Shown here piece by piece: positions 43,450 to 54,463 of a DNA stretch of 64,000 bases. The notes beneath the pieces were generated by a model. It searched no databases and was not told where the DNA came from. It saw only the letters and a program-made list of their open reading frames with translations. Each line of letters opens with the position of its first letter. Position 1 is the stretch's first letter. Where the stretch lies: contig CAVVAX010000046.1 in the NCBI GenBank assembly GCA_963746275.1, positions 1-64,000 on the forward strand, in the 5' to 3' direction. The DNA comes from JAEULH01 sp963746275. Its GTDB lineage: Bacteria > Pseudomonadota > Alphaproteobacteria > Rhodospirillales > Defluviicoccaceae. The translations under genes were made by a program, and so were the position numbers.

Positions 43450-44856
43450 TCAGGCCTCCAGGACCCAGGTGTCCTTCGTCCCGCCGCCCTGGGACGAATT
43501 CACCACCAGCGAGCCTTCCCGGAGCGCGACCCTGGTCAGCCCGCCGGGAACCACTGTTGTCGTCTCGCCGGTCAACACGTACGGGCGCAGGTCGACGTGG
43601 CGCGGCGCGATGCCGGCATCCACCAGCGTCGGACAGGTGGACAGGCTAAGCGTCGGCTGGGCGATGAAGTTGTCGGGGTCGGCCAGGATCTTCTTGCGGA
43701 ACTCGAAGCGCTGCTCCGACGTGCTGGCGGGCCCGACGAGCATGCCGTAGCCGCCCGAGCCGCCAACCTCCTTGACCACCAGCTCTTCCAGGTGACCGAG
43801 GACATAGCCGCGGTCGTCCGCATCTGAGAGCCGGTAGGTCGGGACGTTGTTGATGATCGGCTTCTCGCCCAGGTAGAAGTCGATCATGTCGGGAACGTAG
43901 CAGTAGACGGCCTTGTCGTCAGCGACGCCGGTGCCGATGGCGTTGGCCAGCACCACCCGGCCATTGCGCACCACCGAAAGCAGGCCGGGGACGCCGAGGA
44001 TCGAGTCGGCGTTGAATGCCAGCGGGTCGATGAAGTCGTCGTCGATGCGCCGGTAGATGACGTCGACCCGCTTCGGCCCGTCGGTCGTGCGCATGTAGAC
44101 CCGGTCATCCTCGACGAACAGATCCGGCCCCTCGACCAGCTCCACGCCCATCTGCATCGCCAGAAAGGCGTGCTCGAAATAGGCGCTGTTGTAGAAGCCG
44201 GGCGTCAGCACCACCACCGTCGGCTCGACCACGCCGGGCGGGGCCGCCGCCCGCAGCGTGCGGAGTAGCACCTCCGGGTAGTGGTTCACCGGCGCGACCG
44301 GGTGCGAGGCAAAGAGGTCGGGAAACAGCCGCATCATCGTCTCGCGGTTTTCAAGCATGTACGAGACGCCGGACGGGACCCGGGCGTTGTCCTCCAGCAC
44401 GTAGAACTCATCCGCCGAGACGCGGACGACGTCGATGCCGGCGATGTGCACGTAGATGTTGCGCGGCAGGTCGAGCCCTAAGACCTCGGGGCGGAAACAC
44501 GGGTTGTTAAGCACCAAGTCGGATGGAACGCGGCCGGCGCGGAGGATGTGCTGCTCGTGGTAGACGTCGTCGAGGAAGGCGTTGATCGCCCGGACTCGCT
44601 GGCAGACGCCGGCGCCGACGATCTTCCACTCGTCGGCGTCGAGGATGCGCGGGATGATGTCGAACGGGATCAGCCGCTCCGCGCCCTCATCGCTGCTGTA
44701 GACGGCAAAGGTGATGCCGAGCCGCTTGAAGATCAGGTCGGCCTGCTGGTGCTTCTCGATCAGGCGCTCGACAGGCGTCGTCTCGAGCCATCGCTCATAG
44801 GCGCGATAGGCATTCCGGACGCCGTTGTGGGCACCGCGCATCTCGTCGAACGCCAT
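43450..44856 (-). CDS. circularly permuted type 2 ATP-grasp protein (DUF404/DUF407)
   Basis: The 468-residue protein has FDIIPRILDADEWKIVGAGV, LDLPRNIYVHIAGIDVVRVS, LEDNARVPSGVSYMLENR and EVGGSGGYGMLVGP, the motifs of type 2 circularly permuted ATP-grasp enzymes that form peptide-like bonds. It is the first gene of the three-gene operon; the upstream 220 bp shows no further gene. Confidence 0.93.
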   Translation of the reverse strand: MAFDEMRGAHNGVRNAYRAYERWLETTPVERLIEKHQQADLIFKRLGITFAVYSSDEGAERLIPFDIIPRILDADEWKIVGAGVCQRVRAINAFLDDVYHEQHILRAGRVPSDLVLNNPCFRPEVLGLDLPRNIYVHIAGIDVVRVSADEFYVLEDNARVPSGVSYMLENRETMMRLFPDLFASHPVAPVNHYPEVLLRTLRAAAPPGVVEPTVVVLTPGFYNSAYFEHAFLAMQMGVELVEGPDLFVEDDRVYMRTTDGPKRVDVIYRRIDDDFIDPLAFNADSILGVPGLLSVVRNGRVVLANAIGTGVADDKAVYCYVPDMIDFYLGEKPIINNVPTYRLSDADDRGYVLGHLEELVVKEVGGSGGYGMLVGPASTSEQRFEFRKKILADPDNFIAQPTLSLSTCPTLVDAGIAPRHVDLRPYVLTGETTTVVPGGLTRVALREGSLVVNSSQGGGTKDTWVLEA

Positions 44857-45076
44857 GGCTCCCCTTGTCCCGCAACCCGCACGGGGTTATCGCTTTTGTC
44901 GTTGTCATCGATAGAGAGCAATCCGCGTGCCACTCGTCGCCGCTGCGCACCGGGCCTTCAGCAGTCTCCGGCGGAAGCCTCCTGGCCACGGCGCCAGTGA
45001 TTCACCGGAGCGTTCTGCTTGCACATTGCCCATACTCGACCGAATGCCCAAGAAGTAGGCAGCGGCGGGTGTGCGC

Positions 45077-46075
<999 letters not shown>

Positions 46076-46229
46076 GTCGCTCAAGTCGATGTCCCGTCTG
46101 GTATTTTTTCTACCCCGCGCGAGTTTCCAATCCGTGCTCGCGCGAGCCCAAGATAATCCAATGCCAAGGTTACACAAGGAGGACGCCATGGTATAAGCGC
46201 GGGCTTCGCTAGCAGGCGACCCTCCGCCG

Positions 46230-46676
46230 ATGACCGCGCAAATCCTCGTCCTCAACGGCCCGAACCTGAACCTGCTCGGCCGGCGCGAGCCCGAGATCTA
46301 TGGCCGCGAGACGCTGGCGGACATCGAAGCGGCCTGCAGGCGGCGCGCGGACGCGCTTGGCTTCGCCCTCGACTGGCGGCAGAGCAATGCCGAGGGCCAG
46401 CTCGTCGATTGGATCCAGGAGGCGCACGGCCGCTATATCGCGATCATCATCAACGCCGCAGCCTATACCCATACGTCGGTCGCCATGCTGGATGCGCTCT
46501 CCGCCGCCGCCGTCCCCATCTTCGAGGTTCACTTGTCGAACATCTTCCGCCGCGAGGAATTCCGCCACCTCTCCTACGTTTCCAGAGTAGCGCAGGGCGT
46601 GATCTGCGGGCTCGGCTCCCTCGGCTACGAGCTCGCCATCGAGGCCGCGGCGAAGATGCAGGATCGCGGGATTTGA
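46230..46676 (+). CDS. aroQ: type II 3-dehydroquinate dehydratase
   Basis: The 148-residue protein has ILVLNGPNLNLLGRREPEIY with the catalytic Tyr, IIINAAAYTHTSVAMLDAL, FEVHLSNIFRREEFRH and GLGSLGYELAIEA. This is the shikimate-pathway type II enzyme. It starts the aroQ-accB-accC-aat cluster. Confidence 0.96.
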   Translation: MTAQILVLNGPNLNLLGRREPEIYGRETLADIEAACRRRADALGFALDWRQSNAEGQLVDWIQEAHGRYIAIIINAAAYTHTSVAMLDALSAAAVPIFEVHLSNIFRREEFRHLSYVSRVAQGVICGLGSLGYELAIEAAAKMQDRGI

Positions 46677-46690
46677 ACGAAGGGCGGACC

Positions 46691-47155
46691 ATGACCGCAG
46701 CGAAGAAGACCGCCGAGTTCGACCCGGACCTGGTCCGGGAGCTGGCGAACCTGTTGACCGAGACGGGGCTGAGCGAGATCGAGTACGCGCTGGGCGACCT
46801 GCGCGTGCGCGTCGCTCGAAACGCCCACCCGGCAGGGGGCGCAGGAGCCGTGGGCGCGGCGCCTGTCGTGTCCAACGTGATCCCGGCGCCGGCGCGCGAA
46901 GCGGACGCGGTGCTCGACCACCCGGGCCTGATCACCTCGCCGATGGTCGGCGTCGTCTACATCACGGCGGAGCCGTCGTTGCCGCCGTTCGTAAAGGTCG
47001 GCGACGCCGTGGAGGCGGGGACGACGGTGCTGCTTATCGAGGCGATGAAAGTCTTCAATCCGATCAAGGCCCCGCGCGCCGGCGTCGTCACCCGCATCCT
47101 GGTCAGCAATGGCGTGCCGGTCGAGTACGGCGAGCCGCTGCTGATCATCGAGTAG
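46691..47155 (+). CDS. accB: acetyl-CoA carboxylase biotin carboxyl carrier protein
   Basis: The 154-residue protein has an N-terminal LVRELANLLTETGLSEIEY helix region, an Ala/Pro-rich linker and a C-terminal biotinyl domain with the modified Lys in LLIEAMKVFNPIKAPRAG. It carries CO2 between AccC and the carboxyltransferase. ATG 46691 comes 14 bp after aroQ. Confidence 0.95.
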   Translation: MTAAKKTAEFDPDLVRELANLLTETGLSEIEYALGDLRVRVARNAHPAGGAGAVGAAPVVSNVIPAPAREADAVLDHPGLITSPMVGVVYITAEPSLPPFVKVGDAVEAGTTVLLIEAMKVFNPIKAPRAGVVTRILVSNGVPVEYGEPLLIIE

Positions 47156-47169
47156 AGCCGCGGGGCCCC

Positions 47170-48541
47170 GTGTTCCAGAAAGTCCTCATCGCCAATCGCG
47201 GCGAGATCGCCCTTCGCATCCTCCGGGCCTGCCGCGATATGGGCATTGGATCCGTGGCGGTGCACTCGACGGCGGACGCCAGCGCCATGCACGTCCGCCT
47301 GGCGGACAAGTCGATCTGCATCGGCCCGCCCTCTGCGGCGGAGAGCTACCTCAACCCGGTGGCGATCCTGACGGCCGCGACCATCAGCAATGCCGACGCG
47401 ATCCACCCGGGCTATGGGTTCTTGAGCGAGAACGCCGAGTTCGCCGCCATGGTCGAGGAGCACGGCATCGCCTTCATCGGCCCGTCGCCGGAGCACATCC
47501 GGCTGATGGGCGACAAGGTGGCAGCCAAGCGCTTCTGCCGCGAGGTCGGCATCCCGGTCATCCCCGGCTCCGAGGGCCCGATCGAGAGCGAGGACGACGC
47601 CGGCGCCATCGCCGAGACGGTCGGCTATCCGGTGCTGGTGAAGGCCGCGGCCGGCGGCGGCGGGCGCGGCATGAAGGTCGTCCACGAGCCGGCGGAGCTG
47701 AAGGCTGCCATGGAACTCGCCCGCGCCGAGGCAACGTCGGCGTTCGGCAACGGCGAGCTGTACCTGGAGAAGTATCTGGCTCAGCCCCGCCACATCGAGG
47801 TGCAGATCCTGGCCGACCTGCACGGCGCCGTCGTCCACCTCGGCGAACGCGATTGCTCGATGCAGCGCCGCCACCAGAAGGTGCTCGAGGAAGCGCCCTC
47901 GCCGGCGCTGAGCGATGCGGAGCGGAAGGCGATTGGCGCGACTGCGGTGCGCGCCGCCACCGCCCTCGGCTATCGCAGCGTCGGCACGGTAGAGTTCCTC
48001 TACGCCGGCGGCGCCTTTTACTTCATCGAGATGAACACCCGGCTGCAGGTCGAGCATCCGGTCACCGAGATGGTGTGCGAGGTGGATCTGGTCCGGGAGA
48101 TGATCCGCATCGCGGCCGGCGCCCCCCTTGGCTACGGCCAGGACGACGTTCGCTTCTCCGGCCATGCCATCGAGTGCCGGATCAACGCCGAGGACCCGGA
48201 GAGCTTCACGCCGGTCCCGGGCCGCATCGGTGACTACCATCCTCCGGGCGGCCTCGGCGTGCGGTTCGAACTCGGCCCTGTATTCCGGTTACGTCGTTCC
48301 ACCGTATTACGACAGCATGATCGCCAAGCTGATCGTCCATGGGCCGACCCGGGAGATCTGCCTGATGCGTTTGCACCGGGCGCTCACCGAGTACGTGATC
48401 GACGGGATCCCGACCACCATCCCCCTGCACCTGCGCGTGCTCGAGGCGGAGGACTTCCGCGCCGGAACCTACCATGTTCATTGGCTGGAAGCGTTCGTAG
48501 GAGCCCGGTCATCAAGCACGGCGGAGGAAGCCACCGGCTGA
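47170..48541 (+). CDS. accC: acetyl-CoA carboxylase biotin carboxylase subunit, one frameshift
   Basis: GTG 47170 begins FQKVLIANRGEIALRILRAC. GGGGRGMKVVHEPAEL, HIEVQILAD, CSMQRRHQKVLEEAPSP and FIEMNTRLQVEHPVTEM are the ATP-grasp biotin carboxylase motifs. The frame changes near 48280 in the C-terminal domain and continues with ALYSGYVVPPYYDSMIAKL to a stop at 48539-48541. Because accC is normally essential and single-copy, this indel is most likely a sequencing error. Confidence 0.93.
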
Positions 48542-48549
48542 CCCCGGAG

Positions 48550-49194
48550 ATGGTGATCCGGGCGTACGCCATCGGGATCTTCCCGATGGCGAGCCAGCGT
48601 CACGACCCGCATGTCCACTGGGTCGCGCCGAACGCGCGGGGGATCCTGCCGTTGCACGCCTTCCACGTGCCGAGGCGGCTGGGCAAGACGATCCGCAAGC
48701 GCCCGTTCGAGATCGCCTGCGACCTCAATTTCCCCTCAGTCGTTGCGGGCTGCGCTGCCCCTCGGCCGATGCACCCGGAGACCTGGATCAACGCCGAGAT
48801 CACCCGGGTCTTCATCAAGCTACACGAGCGCGGCTACGCCCACAGCATCGAGGCATACCGCGCCGGCCGGCTGGTGGGCGGCCTCTATGGCCTGGCGCTG
48901 GGCGGCGCCTTCTTCGGCGAGAGCATGTTTTCGCGTGCGACCGACGCCAGCAAGGTCGTGCTGGTCCACCTCGCCGCGCTCCTGCGGCGCGGCGGCTTCA
49001 CCCTGCTCGACACCCAGTTCATCACCGACCATCTGCGCCAGTTCGGCGCGGTCGAGATCCCGAACCCGGTCTACCTGCAGATGCTGGACGACGCCCTGCA
49101 GCAGCCGGCGACGTTCTACTCCCGCTTGACCGGGGACGAGCTCTGGGCCGGCGCGCTCGAGCTCGCTACGCAGTCGACGACGACAACGTCGTAG
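48550..49194 (+). CDS. aat: leucyl/phenylalanyl-tRNA--protein transferase
   Basis: Residues read MVIRAYAIGIFPMASQRHDP, HVPRRLGKTIRKRPFEIACD, TWINAEITRVFIKLHERGYA, GGLYGLALGGAFFGESMFS and FTLLDTQFITDHLRQFG, the Aat acyltransferase fold that tags proteins with Leu or Phe for N-end-rule degradation. ATG 48550 is downstream of the usual start: the preceding LTPE matches the family, and GGAGGA sits 10 bp before CTG 48538, a possible non-standard start. The accC stop lies just upstream. The 3' end overlaps DUF2155 by 79 bp. Confidence 0.88.
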   Translation: MVIRAYAIGIFPMASQRHDPHVHWVAPNARGILPLHAFHVPRRLGKTIRKRPFEIACDLNFPSVVAGCAAPRPMHPETWINAEITRVFIKLHERGYAHSIEAYRAGRLVGGLYGLALGGAFFGESMFSRATDASKVVLVHLAALLRRGGFTLLDTQFITDHLRQFGAVEIPNPVYLQMLDDALQQPATFYSRLTGDELWAGALELATQSTTTTS

Positions 49195-49550
49195 ACCGGG
49201 TGCTCCAGCGACGACAGCGCCGGGCTCGAGGCGAACATCCACCCCGAGAACAGAACCTCCGTCGGCTCGCCGCGCTTGATCTCGGAGATCTGGAGGAAGG
49301 CGGCAGCCTCCGGCTGCTCCTCCGGCGGGGCCTTGTCGCAGTGGCGGACGACGATCTCCAGGGTGCCGAAGCGCACCGGCCGGCCCACCGGCGCCTCGAT
49401 GGTGGAGATCCGCGCGGTGACCTTGTCCAGGCCCTGGAGCATCGCTGCGTCCATGGCCTCGGCATGCGCAGGCGATTGCCATGCAAGCGCCGCCGCTAGG
49501 CCTGCGGTGGCGGCAGCGCACAGCCTTCGGCCGGCGGGCCAGGCAATCAT
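49116..49550 (-). CDS. DUF2155 domain periplasmic protein
   Basis: From ATG 49550 a signal peptide (LCAAATAGLAAALAWQSPAHA) precedes a DUF2155 domain: LDKVTARISTIEAPVGRPVR, LEIVVRHCDKAPPEEQPEAA, FLQISEIKRGEPTEVLFSGW and the C-terminal LEHPVYDVVVVDC. The family is found next to NDUFA12 and aat in alphaproteobacteria. The function is unknown; the two cysteines may form a disulfide. Its 3' end overlaps aat in the convergent direction. Confidence 0.88.
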   Translation of the reverse strand: MIAWPAGRRLCAAATAGLAAALAWQSPAHAEAMDAAMLQGLDKVTARISTIEAPVGRPVRFGTLEIVVRHCDKAPPEEQPEAAAFLQISEIKRGEPTEVLFSGWMFASSPALSSLEHPVYDVVVVDCVASSSAPAQSSSPVKRE

Positions 49551-49722
49551 CGCCCTCACCCCCCGCTTTCGCGGACGCGCCCGCTCTGCGTACGGCCCTT
49601 TCCCGCGCGCCGACAGGCGCAAGCGGGGGCGCGATGCGCTCGGGGACAGGTATCTGGACCGGCGGCCAGAGGGTTCGGGTGAGGGCGGGTTGCTCGCGCG
49701 AGAACGCGGTGATGTCCCGGCG

Positions 49723-50490
49723 TCAAGAAGCAGCTCCCTCAATATCACGTGACCGGGGCAGGCAAGCTGCCAACCGTAGACGAACGTAATCGAGTGTCCA
49801 TCCTGCCGGCGAGTGCAAGAGCGGGCGCAGCGCTTCCCGCACCTCTTTGACGGATGCGGCCCTCTCAGCTACCGGAACAAACGCGAGGTAGTCGCCGGCG
49901 AACGTCTCGAGCCAGTCGTCAAGATCGCCCGGCAGCCGTGTCGGACGGTCAAATGCCTCGACGGCCTCGATCCGGAAGCCGTGGCGCGAAAGCAGCGACG
50001 CCACGGCTTCCGGCGACGGAAAGATCCAGGGCGAGGGCGCGCGCAGCCCACGCCGGGCGAGCGCTCGGTCGAGCGCCCCTACAACCGTGGCGACATTGCC
50101 TTCGCCGCCCATTTCCGCAACGAAGCGCCCGCCGGGTTTCAGCGCCCGCGCGACACCGGCGAACACGGCGTCAAGGTCGGGCATCCAGTGCAGCGCGGCG
50201 TTGCTGAAGACGGCGTCGAACCGCTCCATGAACGCGATCGCTTCTCCACGCATCACCCTGGCGTCGAGCCCCCTGCCGCGCGCCGCCGCCACCATCTCGC
50301 TGCTGGCATCGACGCCCACCACCATCGCTCCGCGCGCCTGGATCTCGGCGGACAGGACACCGTCGCCGCAGCCAAGGTCGAGGATGTGCTCGCCCGGCCC
50401 CGGTGCCAGGAGGTCGACCAGCGGCGCCGCCAGCTCGGCAACAAATCGGGCGCTGCTCGCATAGCCGGCGGCGTTCCACTGCTGCGCCAT
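49723..50490 (-). CDS. class I SAM-dependent methyltransferase (trans-aconitate methyltransferase-like)
   Basis: From ATG 50490 the protein begins MAQQWNAAGYASSARFVAEL and has the motifs EHILDLGCGDGVLSAEI, VVGVDASSEMVAAARGRGLD and AVFSNAALHWMPDLDAVF. The last resembles trans-aconitate and related small-molecule methyltransferases. No stop codon separates it from the upstream MlaD-like gene, so the two lie in one open frame. Whether they are truly fused is unclear. Confidence 0.85.
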   Translation of the reverse strand: MAQQWNAAGYASSARFVAELAAPLVDLLAPGPGEHILDLGCGDGVLSAEIQARGAMVVGVDASSEMVAAARGRGLDARVMRGEAIAFMERFDAVFSNAALHWMPDLDAVFAGVARALKPGGRFVAEMGGEGNVATVVGALDRALARRGLRAPSPWIFPSPEAVASLLSRHGFRIEAVEAFDRPTRLPGDLDDWLETFAGDYLAFVPVAERAASVKEVREALRPLLHSPAGWTLDYVRLRLAACLPRSRDIEGAAS

Positions 50491-50991
50491 CAGAAGGCAG
50501 GCCTCACGGGCCCGGATTCCGGGGACGCCGCCCGCGGCCGGTTCCGGCTTGCTGGTGGCGAGGAAGATGATCTCGCCGACCTGATCCTCCAGGGACTTAA
50601 AGCTCCGGGTCTCGCGTAGCTGGGCGCCGGGAGCGACTAAGGCAACGGCCTTGCCGGGCTCGAGGCTCACGTACTTGCCGCCGAGCAGCCCCTCGCTGGC
50701 GATGGCCGCGACCGTGTCCTCCGGCAGCTTGATCTCGTTGGCGACGCTCATCACGACGATGGCATCGAAGGTCGCCGGGTCGAGCCGGCGCTCGACAACG
50801 GTGCCAACCTTCACCCCGCTGATGCGCACGTCGCTGCCGACGTTGAGCCCGCCCACCTTGAAGAACGCGGCGCTCACCTCGTAGCCCGGGAGCGTGCGGA
50901 TCTGCGCGGTAGTGTAGGCGAAATAGACGAACATCACCGCCACTGCGAGGACGACGGCGCCCATCACCGTCTCGATCAGGTTGCGCGTCAC
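50491..50991 (-). CDS. mlaD: MlaD-family phospholipid transport protein
   Basis: GTG 50991 overlaps the stop of the upstream gene (GTGA). The protein has an N-terminal membrane helix (IETVMGAVVLAVAVMFVYFA), then an MCE domain with FFKVGGLNVGSDVRISGVKV and LPEDTVAAIASEGLLGGKYV. MlaD carries lipids across the periplasm for the Mla system. A typical MlaD would end near GGVP; here the frame runs on into the methyltransferase without a stop. The upstream gene is a second MlaD-like protein. Confidence 0.85.
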
Positions 50992-51529
50992 TGGTCGCCT
51001 CCAAGCAGGCCTGCCGGAGCCGGCGAGGCGCCGCCGGATCCCGCCGGCGCCGGGTCGTCCGGCGTCATGCCGCGGACGGCGCGGCCCTCGGCGATGATCA
51101 GGTCGAGCAGGTCGCTGACGACGACGGCGTCCTGGGTGAAGGAGATGGCGCTCGCCGTCGCGCGAGCATGCGCTCGTCGCCGCCGGGATCGAGCACCATC
51201 GACTTGGCGCCGAACAGGCCATCGGTCTGGATCGAGGCGGCGGTGTCGGCGGGAAGCTGAACGTCGCTGTCGATCAGCATCGTGATGCGCACGCGAAAGC
51301 TGTCGGCAAGCGTCGCCGCCACCACCCGGCCAACAGGAATGCCGCTCAAGCGCACCTCGGCACCTGGCTCCAGCCCGTCGATGCGGTTGAAGTCGGCAGA
51401 GATGCGGTACGTCTCGATGCCGGCGCTGGCCTGCTGCGGGCCGCCGCTATAGAACATCGCGAGGCTGCCCGCGAGCAGCCCGATCGCCAGCCCGCCAACG
51501 CAGATCTCCCGGATCTCGGCAGCATTCAC
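50988..51529 (-). CDS. second MlaD-like (MCE domain) protein, one frameshift
   Basis: From GTG 51529 the protein has a helix (EICVGGLAIGLLAGSLAMFY) and an MCE domain (FNRIDGLEPGAEVRLSGIPV, LPADTAASIQTDGLFGAKSM). After an indel near 51165 the frame reads ATASAISFTQDAVVVSDLLD, ending LLGGDQ with a TGA overlapping the GTG of the next gene. Two tandem single-MCE genes are unusual for mlaD, though one may be a pseudo-duplicate. The indel may be an error. Confidence 0.78.
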
Positions 51530-51545
51530 GCTGAACGGCCCAGCC

Positions 51546-51899
51546 TCAACTCGGGGTCCAGGGCTCGTAGTCCCCCGTCGTCCGCTGGCGCTTGCCGCCG
51601 CGCAGGTCGTGGCCCTTGGGCCGGTAGGCGAAGGGCGTGCCCGACAGGTTGGGCACGTGCGGCTTCGCCCACGGGTAGGTCTTGGCCGCCTCGGGCAGCG
51701 GCTCCTCGGTGACGTGGTGCAGCCAGGAATGCCACTCCGGCGGGATCTTGCTCGCCTCCGGCGCGCCATTGAACATCACCCAGCGCCGCTCCCGGCCATA
51801 GCGCGGCCGCCGGCGGCTGCGGTAGTAGCGGTTCCCGTAGCTGTCGCTGCCGACCTTCTTGCCGTTCAGCCAGGTGAAAAGGAGGGTGCCGACGTCCAT
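51546..51899 (-). CDS. NADH:ubiquinone oxidoreductase NDUFA12-type subunit
   Basis: The 117-residue protein has TLLFTWLNGKKVGSDSYGNR, RYGRERRWVMFNGAPEASKI and PPEWHSWLHHVTEEPLPEAA, the NDUFA12/B17.2 signature. This accessory subunit of complex I is found in alphaproteobacteria and mitochondria. It precedes the MlaD-like genes by 16 bp on the same strand. Confidence 0.95.
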   Translation of the reverse strand: MDVGTLLFTWLNGKKVGSDSYGNRYYRSRRRPRYGRERRWVMFNGAPEASKIPPEWHSWLHHVTEEPLPEAAKTYPWAKPHVPNLSGTPFAYRPKGHDLRGGKRQRTTGDYEPWTPS

Positions 51900-52164
51900 C
51901 CGCTTGAGCCTGCTGTCATATTGAAGCCGCGTCCGCCCGTGACGCCGGCGGGGCTGTGAGCGCGGCGACTATGGCACCGACGCCAGCGCCCGTCCAGACG
52001 ATGCGGCCGGATCCTAAACAGACCCTGAAGGGCCGCTACCCGGCCCGCCTTGTCCTGCGCATGACGCGGGCAATGCCTTGCGAATGATCAGCAGGGACCG
52101 CCCGCGCCGGCGATACCGCCTGTCCAAATCATTGAAACCAGGACCCGAAAGCGGCCGCTAGAGT

Positions 52165-52179
52165 TGGCACCGGATTTGC
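52165..52179 (+). promoter_or_regulatory. sigma-54 (RpoN) promoter upstream of nifA
   Basis: TGGCACCGGATTTGC matches the -24/-12 consensus TGGCACG-N4-TTGC with one mismatch, 237 bp before the nifA start. I see no clear TGT-N10-ACA site nearby. The 51900-52415 gap otherwise holds no gene. Confidence 0.65.
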
Positions 52180-52415
52180 GACGCGGCCGCAACATTGGGA
52201 CGGGAAGCCGTCATGGAATTTTGGCCGAAGAGGCCGCAGCTAAGGACGCAAGGCTTGGTTCGCTTCCAGTGGACGCAGCGCCGTGAGCACGCCTCGGCAC
52301 GAGGAGATCGCTGACAACCCTGAGCGGGCCGCAATGCCCCCCGCTCGGGGCAGGGCGCGGCGGGACGATGCGTTCTACCGCTGCTTGCCTCCAACCATCA
52401 TCAGGATCACAGCGC

Positions 52416-54065
<1,650 letters not shown>

Positions 54066-54072
54066 CTGCTCC

Positions 54073-54246
54073 GCCGTCATCGCCGTGCTCGTCACGGCGT
54101 TCCACGTGGACCCGCGGAACACGTCCGCGGGTGACGAAGAACGAGAAATCGCCGGCGGTGGCCTTACTCCCCGAGGTTCTTTCAACCGTCATCGCCGTGC
54201 TCGTCACGGCGATCCATGGCCCGCGAAACAAGCCCGCGGACGACGG
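54073..54246. repeat. two adjacent copies (A4, A5) of the dispersed palindromic repeat
   Basis: A4 (54073-54139) and A5 (54187-54246) are separated by 47 bp between nifA and the nifB promoter. Both contain CATCGCCGTGCTCGTCACGGCG and a CCCGCGG...CCGCGGG-type arm. They may isolate nifA from nifB transcription. Confidence 0.75.
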
Positions 54247-54278
54247 TATGGGAAAATGGAGGCGGTCGTCGCCCCGAC

Positions 54279-54313
54279 TGTCGAATGTCCGACACGATGT
54301 CGCAAGCCGCACA
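54279..54313 (+). promoter_or_regulatory. two tandem NifA upstream activator sequences (nifB)
   Basis: TGTCGAATGTCCGACA (54279-54294) and TGTCGCAAGCCGCACA (54298-54313) both fit TGT-N10-ACA exactly and are only 3 bp apart. They lie 59-78 bp upstream of the nifB -24/-12 element on the correct side. Confidence 0.85.
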
Positions 54314-54371
54314 TGCCCGCAAGCGGCACTCCTTCTGCGCATGAACCCGCAGAAACAACGGCTTAGCAGCT

Positions 54372-54386
54372 TGGCACGGCGGTTGC
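54372..54386 (+). promoter_or_regulatory. sigma-54 promoter of nifB
   Basis: TGGCACGGCGGTTGC is a perfect match to the -24/-12 consensus TGGCACG-N4-TTGC, 78 bp before the nifB start at 54464. Together with the two UAS sites it forms a complete NifA/RpoN promoter. Confidence 0.88.
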
Positions 54387-54463
54387 TGTAACTGACGGGC
54401 GGCGGCGTATCGCGGTCGTGGCTTGTCGGAGAGGGCGCATGCAGCGGACCGTCGTTTCCCTTG

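Noticed and set aside
46076..46229. TPP riboswitch before thiSG
   Set aside because: No CUGAGA or thi-box pattern on the minus strand in the 154-bp gap.
46957..48240. 427-residue antisense open frame
   Set aside because: Shadow of accC.
54073..54246. CRISPR array
   Set aside because: Two palindromic repeats with unequal spacing and relatives far away; no regular spacers or cas genes.
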